Positions 63,660 through 64,000 of a stretch of 64,000 nt of DNA are shown piece after piece. The notes beneath the pieces are model-generated. The model searched no databases. It had not been told where the DNA came from and saw nothing but the letters and a program-made list of their open reading frames with translations. The DNA is from Aliivibrio sp. S3MY1 (lineage in GTDB: Bacteria > Pseudomonadota > Gammaproteobacteria > Enterobacterales > Vibrionaceae), in assembly GCF_028765575.1 (NCBI RefSeq), contig NZ_JARACO010000015.1, positions 29,557-93,556 of the forward strand, in the 5' to 3' direction. A program made the translations under genes and the position numbers. Position 1 is the first letter of the stretch; each line of letters opens with the position of its first letter.

Positions 63660-63687
63660 ATTATACAGATCACACTTTTAGATGCAA
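63660..63687 (-). promoter_or_regulatory. Promoter of the S10 operon
   Basis: -35 TTGCAT (63687-63682), a 16-bp spacer and a consensus -10 TATAAT (63665-63660) on the minus strand, followed by GCAACGC. An A/T-rich stretch (63688-63721) just upstream could act as an UP element. Confidence 0.8.
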
Positions 63688-63721
63688 GCATTGTTTGAAA
63701 AACAAACGAAAAAAAATATAA

Positions 63722-63930
63722 CTAGAAACGATACGCTTTGCTAACTAGAAACTATAAGAGAAAAAGCAAACATAAAACTCCCCTCTCTTAATAAGATTTT
63801 CATTTAAACACATCAAATTAATAGCAACATAATTAAATGCTTATTATTGGTAGGACTAGAACTGACTTGCTTTTATCGTTTCTAGAGCAAAGCATTCGAG
63901 TTAGCGAAGCATATAGTATTTATTTACAGG
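63722..63930. repeat. Dispersed repeat member upstream of the S10 operon
   Basis: The left block 63722-63760 matches 27084-27122 at 37 of 39 positions and continues with the 18-nt block (63752-63769) shared with 1852-1869. The right side (about 63870-63920) carries inverted versions of the same words: CGTTTCTAGAGCAAAGC and TTAGCGAAGCATATAG. No tandem array is present in this copy, and no gene is seen in 63722-64000. Confidence 0.82.
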
Positions 63931-63935
63931 CAACA

Positions 63936-63964
63936 AAAAGGGAAGCCTAAGCTTCCCTTTTTTT
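63936..63964. terminator. Bidirectional terminator near the window end
   Basis: AAAAAGGGAAGC-CTAA-GCTTCCCTTTTTTT, a 12-bp stem including the A/T runs. The gene it serves lies outside the window. Confidence 0.9.
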
Positions 63965-64000
63965 AGTCATGCGATTTATCGCAAAATCTTTAGCTATTAA

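Overview
The window is a chromosomal stretch of an AT-rich marine gammaproteobacterium of the Vibrionaceae, most likely an Aliivibrio (Vibrio fischeri clade). This is inferred from protein similarity as I remember it and from gene order: dnaB-alr, leuABCD, lptD-surA-pdxA-rsmA-apaH, a divergent mdh/argR pair, rapA-rluA, thiBPQ behind a TPP element, ubiX-mpl-fbp, and the complete S10-spc-alpha ribosomal protein cluster. The species cannot be fixed from the sequence alone. Nearly all of the window is core genome. I see no prophage, integron, CRISPR array, plasmid origin, full insertion sequence, rRNA or tRNA.

Layout: 1-1801 holds dusA (cut by the window edge), zur and a CheX-type gene. 1804-2163 is a repeat-rich gap with a heptanucleotide array, a terminator and a 180-bp inverted-repeat (MITE-like) element. 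2187-7802 (minus) holds pgi, an Omp85-type barrel gene, alr and dnaB. 7984-13426 holds a DUF481-type outer membrane gene with an internal duplication and an RND efflux pair. 13602-18605 is the leucine operon with a visible promoter, leader peptide and attenuator. 18606-30862 holds a DUF547 gene, djlA, the lptD-surA-pdxA-rsmA run, apaH, folA, yjjPB, obgE and rpmA. 30880-39707 holds rplU, ispB, mdh, argR, a TAXI-type TRAP transporter with a universal stress protein, and rluA. 39710-49606 holds rapA, the thiamine ABC transporter with its TPP riboswitch, ubiX, mpl and fbp. 49714-63374 (minus) is the S10, spc and alpha operon series, 28 genes including rpoA and secY. 63375-64000 is the S10 leader and promoter, another copy of the dispersed repeat, and a terminator.

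The genes work mainly in envelope biogenesis (lptD, surA, alr, mpl, Omp85), translation, branched-chain amino acid synthesis and cofactor uptake. Regulation is unusually readable: a two-state leucine attenuator, a TPP riboswitch with a candidate Shine-Dalgarno-sequestering helix, promoters and folded leaders before the three ribosomal protein operons, and a candidate ARG box before argR.

The least explained content is non-coding. Four gaps carry members of one dispersed repeat family, built from 7-bp units and shared blocks of 18 to 39 nt, and usually placed at stop codons. A MITE-like element has an end that resembles the variable arm of the TPP riboswitch at 20 of 24 positions. Other points worth checking are the absence of apaG between rsmA and apaH and an atypical cysteine layout in LptD. 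I found no convincing new enzymatic or defence system.
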